A stretch of 64,000 bases of DNA from Arthrobacter sp. OY3WO11. GTDB lineage: Bacteria > Actinomycetota > Actinomycetes > Actinomycetales > Micrococcaceae. The DNA is taken from contig NZ_LWLP01000001.1 of assembly GCF_001641125.1 (NCBI RefSeq), forward strand, positions 1,272,530-1,336,529, given 5' to 3'. The notes under the pieces are model-generated. The model searched no databases. It was not told where the DNA came from and worked only from the letters and a program-made list of their open reading frames with translations. The position numbers and the translations under genes were made by a program. Shown piece by piece: positions 61,032 through 64,000 of this stretch. Positions within the stretch are counted from its first letter, which is position 1. Every line of letters begins with the position of its first letter.

Positions 61032-61049
61032 ACGTTAGGGGACTAACGT
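61032..61049. promoter_or_regulatory. ArsR-type operator palindrome
   Basis: ACGTTAG-GGGA-CTAACGT is an inverted repeat with 7-bp arms, ending 18 bases before the start of the truncated arsR gene. The arrangement is typical of autoregulated ArsR repressors. Confidence 0.55.
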
Positions 61050-61067
61050 GTTTCTGTACTGGATGCC

Positions 61068-61205
61068 ATGGAGATAACCGCGGAGCCGAACCGGCGGCGG
61101 CCGCTGCATCTTCTGGCACGGGGGGAACAGGCGGTAGGTGAGCTGGCCGCCCAATTCATTGTGAGCCACTGGGCGGTCTCCCAGCACCTCCTGTTGCTGG
61201 TATCA
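61068..61205 (+). pseudogene. Truncated ArsR family regulator
   Basis: From the ATG at 61068 the frame reads MEITAEPNRRRPLHLLARG, then EQAVGELAAQFIVSHWAVSQHLLLLV, the first two-thirds of an ArsR winged helix (normally continuing with a DAGLV and RYY wing). Similarity stops at about 61205 and the remaining frame is unrelated sequence that is antisense of the neighbouring restriction gene. The 3' end was evidently lost when the adjacent gene was inserted. Confidence 0.7.
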
Positions 61206-61234
61206 CGGTCCGCTACGGGTGGTGTTGTTGTATG

Positions 61235-62524
61235 TCAGAACGGCATTGTCTGCTCACGAACGTGCTGCATGAAGACTCCTGTTCCCGGATCCCGCCAAAC
61301 GGCACCGACATGATACGAAGCAAGAAGATCTAGGAGGTCGATGTGAGGAGCCGCGGGAAGCAGCAACGAAAAGTGTTGAACTCCGGGCAGGTACCGCCTG
61401 TAATCGAGAATTTGCCCGAGCCCTAGTCTGACGTTGTTGCGGGAAGCCTCTGACTTTGCTTCGTACAGAATGCCTGACGTCTCGTCGTATACGTCCGTGA
61501 ACAGTGGGCGAGTGCTTTCCGGAGGCGTGATCTGCCACCGGCAGTAGGCATGACCGCGCGTCGCCAACACTTCTTGGAAGGCATCGACCAGCTGCTGTTC
61601 GCGCTTTTCTGCGACTGCTGGTTCTGAGCCGGAAGTTGCGAAGGTCGTTGAGTTTTGATTTTCCAATGGAACCTGTTGGGCGCGTGCGTCACGCCTAGGC
61701 GCCATGGGCGCCACGCTCAGGTCTTCGTCACGACGAAGCACATCCCCCACGGGCTTCAGGTGGAAGACGTAAACAGTCCTTAGTACACCTTCCACATCCT
61801 TGGCGTCCTCGATTGAATAGGGGTGCTCTTCATCTAGCGAAAACTCCCCAATGTATACCCGATTTTTCCCTCCTGTTTCAGCCACCTCTTCGCCGTCCAC
61901 GACAAAAAGACGGAGAGCTCGGCCCTGCTCCTTGTGACGCAAGATAGCTCCGTTGCCGCTCTTCAATGTCTGCGGTCCACGGCGTCCTTCACCCGTGTAG
62001 GAGTAGGTCTTGCCGTCTTCTGACCAGCCGTCGAAGTTGTACCCATAAGTAACTCCTACGGCAGGATCAGAGTAGAGCAATACGTTCGGTGTTTTCGCAG
62101 AGGGTTGTATGCCTCCCCTCGTTGAGCCTCCGTAGAGGTCGGAGAAATCTTGCTTGCTGCCGTCATCCCCTGGGGAAGTCACCCACGTGCCGGAATGGGG
62201 CGGTGCCCCCGCTTGGGCATCTTGACGCAGTTCGAGTTTGTGACCAAATCGCGCGAGAGTGCGTACCACGACGTCCGTGCCACCGTATATTTTTTCAGAC
62301 AGATCACGGCCAAACTGGTTCTTATAGGCTGCTGCAAGGAGTGCCTTTGAATCCACCTCCACGTCCCCGACACGAACTATCCATTTGGCTGACTGGCGGA
62401 ACCTTAGCGAGGCGCTATCTGTGTATCTCGCTGCAAAAGCCTGACCAGATCTCGCCGCCTCTAGCGCTTCCTCAACTGCTGCCGCCATTGCGGAAGGGCT
62501 GTCTAGCTTGTCTAGTTGATGCAC
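61235..62524 (-). CDS. Type IV modification-dependent restriction enzyme (ScoMcrA-like SRA region plus PD-(D/E)XK nuclease)
   Basis: A 429-residue protein. Residues 1-115 resemble the ScoMcrA N-terminal head (KWIVRVGDVEVDSKALLAAAYKNQFG). Residues about 125-260 form an SRA-like DNA-binding region (YGYNFDGWSEDGKTYSYTGEG, then RRGPQTLKSGNGAILRHKEQG). The C-terminal domain has a PD-(D/E)XK core: D344/D347, E355-A-K357 in LYEAKSEA and Q371. It should sense and cut modified DNA, a phage defence role. ScoMcrA ends in an HNH nuclease, so this nuclease swap is notable. Confidence 0.8.
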   Translation of the reverse strand: MHQLDKLDSPSAMAAAVEEALEAARSGQAFAARYTDSASLRFRQSAKWIVRVGDVEVDSKALLAAAYKNQFGRDLSEKIYGGTDVVVRTLARFGHKLELRQDAQAGAPPHSGTWVTSPGDDGSKQDFSDLYGGSTRGGIQPSAKTPNVLLYSDPAVGVTYGYNFDGWSEDGKTYSYTGEGRRGPQTLKSGNGAILRHKEQGRALRLFVVDGEEVAETGGKNRVYIGEFSLDEEHPYSIEDAKDVEGVLRTVYVFHLKPVGDVLRRDEDLSVAPMAPRRDARAQQVPLENQNSTTFATSGSEPAVAEKREQQLVDAFQEVLATRGHAYCRWQITPPESTRPLFTDVYDETSGILYEAKSEASRNNVRLGLGQILDYRRYLPGVQHFSLLLPAAPHIDLLDLLASYHVGAVWRDPGTGVFMQHVREQTMPF

Positions 62525-62699
62525 TCCATCTCCCCGGTTTAGTCCTGCTTGCTGTACATCCCGCTCATCCTAAGCGAGGAATCAGGAAGGATTACGATGC
62601 GCCATCGTGCGATGGAAGGTACGGGGCCTTGGCTGCGGTTACCGGATCAGCGTTCCGTTGGGATTAAAAGATGCCGTCGACATCTCATGGCGTGCCACC

Positions 62700-63572
62700 G
62701 CGTGGTTTTAGAGTGCACAGCCAGGTTGATGACAGGTAGCAGTGCTGGGTCCTAGTGCTGCCTGCATGAGTTCCTCTATAAAGGCCGTTCCGAGGCGATA
62801 TGCGTTTGCCTTCTCGATGAGAAACTTCAGCGCGGCCTCTCGCATAGCGCTTGCCGTCCGGGCGCTTCGCCAGTCGCGTCGTTCAACCAGTTCCCCAGCC
62901 AGCTCCGCAAACTGTGATGAGAATATCTGCTCGTACTTTTGGCCACCCTGCCAGCCTCGGTATAGACCATCCGGAAGCCCCAACTGGCAACCAGGTCGTC
63001 ACAGATGGTCAAGGCTATTGACTCGATCGCCCGGCGTTTTTGTACTGATGCACCTCTGAATTCACGCGAAGCGGCCAGCTTTGCTTCGAACTTGCGCTAT
63101 TGCTCGCTCTGTACTTTCTGTGCCTCTTGCAGCTTTTTACTGGATTCCTGGGAAACTTCTGTTGTGGCCGCGGGGAGCTTGTCCCACAACTCGTCATGCC
63201 AATCTGCACCGGCGGCCCTTTCGAAAATGAGCCCCTGTCCTGGCCACTCAAAGTCAGCACCTCGATGTCACCCTCGTGAATACTGGTTTTGGCTATGACG
63301 AGGTCGACCTTGGGCGCGATTTCATTACTTTATTCGTCTGTCATAACGGAACGAAGCAACTCTGTATAGATCCGGGTTTCGCCAAGCGAGACGAAGGGTG
63401 GTTGGGCGCGGCTATGGCCAGCGCAGCATCCAGCGCGACGGTGGCTGCACTGAGCTTTAGGTCGATTTCCTATTGATTGAGCATCTGAGACGAACAGCAA
63501 TCCCGCGTCCGCTGCTGCAAGGGGAATTTGCTCAGCCAGGGCGGCGAACTCAGCCGAAGGGTAAGTAGTCAT
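62700..63572 (-). pseudogene. Multiply frameshifted gene downstream of the helicase
   Basis: Minus-strand pieces in successive frames read MTTYPSAEFAALAEQIPLAA, EIDLKLSAATVALDAALAIAA, APKVDLVIAKTSIHEGDIEVL, ADFEWPGQGLIFERAAGADW to an in-frame TAG after VQSEQ, then RKFEAKLAASREFRGASVQK and FAELAGELVERRDWRSARTA. At least three frameshifts and one stop separate them. Its ATG at 63572 overlaps the helicase stop by ATGA, so it was once a translated partner of that gene. I cannot name the family. Confidence 0.65.
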
Positions 63573-64000
63573 AATGCCGACGGAAGTGCTTCTAGGCCCT
63601 CGTGTTCCACCTTCACCTCTACCACTGTGTCGTAAAGCCCGAACCGTCGCAGTCCCTGATGGGACTCGATGCCCGTGTAGGACAGGGATGCCTCCTCATA
63701 GCGACGGAAAGCGAAGACTGCTTGGTTCATATGAGTTGCGTTGAAGACACCGAGTGAGACAAGCAGGTGGAAGTCATCGACGGTGAGGCCAGTGACGGCT
63801 TTGAACAGCTCGGGCTCCAACTTGGTGATGACGTCGCGGAGGGTGTTCTCGCGGTAGTCGGTGAGGTACATAAATGCTGGGATCCGTGTTGCGAACTTGA
63901 TCAGCTTCTCTTGTATCTGTTTTCTCTTGGACTTGTAGTCCTTTTCCTCGGCACTGAGCTCCTTTTTCTCGGTAGGAGTAAGTGCGTCGCCGTGCTCTTT
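63569..64000 (-). CDS. C-terminal part of a DEAD/DEAH-type helicase; 5' part outside window
   Basis: A frame open to the window edge gives 143 residues: KKELSAEEKDYKSKRKQIQE, then KFATRIPAFMYLTDYRENTLRDVITKLEPELF, KAVTGLTVDDFHLLVSLGVFN. This pattern is familiar as the tail of a large helicase of restriction-like systems; the motor motifs themselves lie outside the window, so the assignment rests on recalled family pattern. A start at the internal methionine 63871 would be wrong. Confidence 0.6.
   Translation of the reverse strand, partial: KEHGDALTPTEKKELSAEEKDYKSKRKQIQEKLIKFATRIPAFMYLTDYRENTLRDVITKLEPELFKAVTGLTVDDFHLLVSLGVFNATHMNQAVFAFRRYEEASLSYTGIESHQGLRRFGLYDTVVEVKVEHEGLEALPSAL

Noticed and set aside
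1..64000. CRISPR arrays, tRNA/rRNA genes, complete insertion sequences
   Set aside because: No regular short direct repeats, clover-leaf sequences or flanking inverted repeats with an intact transposase were seen.

Overview
The window is high-GC bacterial DNA with short intergenic gaps, long same-strand operons full of ATGA/GTGA stop-start overlaps, many GTG starts, and abundant LacI, GntR, SorC, PucR and Lrp regulators. Family content (RibH2-type lumazine synthase, pxp operon, GlpD and FGGY clusters, actinobacterial-type permeases) fits an Arthrobacter/Pseudarthrobacter-like member of the Micrococcaceae. That assignment is inference from style; no rRNA marker is present.

Layout. 1-3.9 kb: end of a TPP enzyme, then an Lrp/AsnC regulator divergent from an aminotransferase plus amino-acid permease. 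4.0-6.3 kb: a less GC-rich island with a small secreted protein, a LuxR regulator and two gene remnants. 6.5-10.8 kb (minus): 5-oxoproline (pyroglutamate) utilisation operon pxpA-BCCP-biotin carboxylase-pxpB-pxpC, divergent from a PucR regulator. 12.3-20.0 kb: a LacI regulator divergent from a seven-gene catabolic operon (asparaginase-like, CE4-type hydrolase, MFS transporter, two SDRs, small Cys protein, Old Yellow Enzyme) with a strong promoter and two LacI-type palindromes. 20.0-21.6 kb: a graveyard of gene fragments, several of them copies of genes found elsewhere in the window.

21.8-33.2 kb: ABC sugar-type importer, glycerol-1-phosphate-dehydrogenase-like enzyme, FGGY kinase, HAD phosphatase, then a 2-oxoacid dehydrogenase E1alpha/E1beta, a free-standing lipoyl domain, a class II aldolase and a catalytic-only E2. 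33.8-43.8 kb (minus): PepD dipeptidase, a second ABC importer, epoxide hydrolase, BKACE enzyme and a SorC regulator. 43.9-53.5 kb: GlpD-like/FGGY kinase/lipoate-ligase-like/GlpD-like/lipoyl synthase/serine hydrolase/RibH2, and a convergent FGGY kinase. The importers, kinases, FAD-dependent polyol-phosphate dehydrogenases, aldolase and self-sufficient lipoylation genes look like one large regulon for uptake and oxidation of a polyol or its derivatives. Four of its promoters share a TTGACA box followed by a conserved ATGC(A/G)-N8-AT-rich-octamer motif, the best candidate operator for the SorC protein.

53.8-57.7 kb: GntR regulator divergent from nitrilase-permease-nitrilase, an amide/nitrile or amine utilisation unit whose permease-nitrilase junction is found twice more as remnants. 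57.8-64 kb: an accessory region of lower GC resembling a defence island: a membrane-anchored unknown, a TRAFAC-type GTPase with a small partner, a truncated arsR, a modification-dependent restriction enzyme (ScoMcrA-like head and SRA-like region joined to a PD-(D/E)XK nuclease), a multiply frameshifted gene, and the C-terminal end of a helicase that runs off the window.
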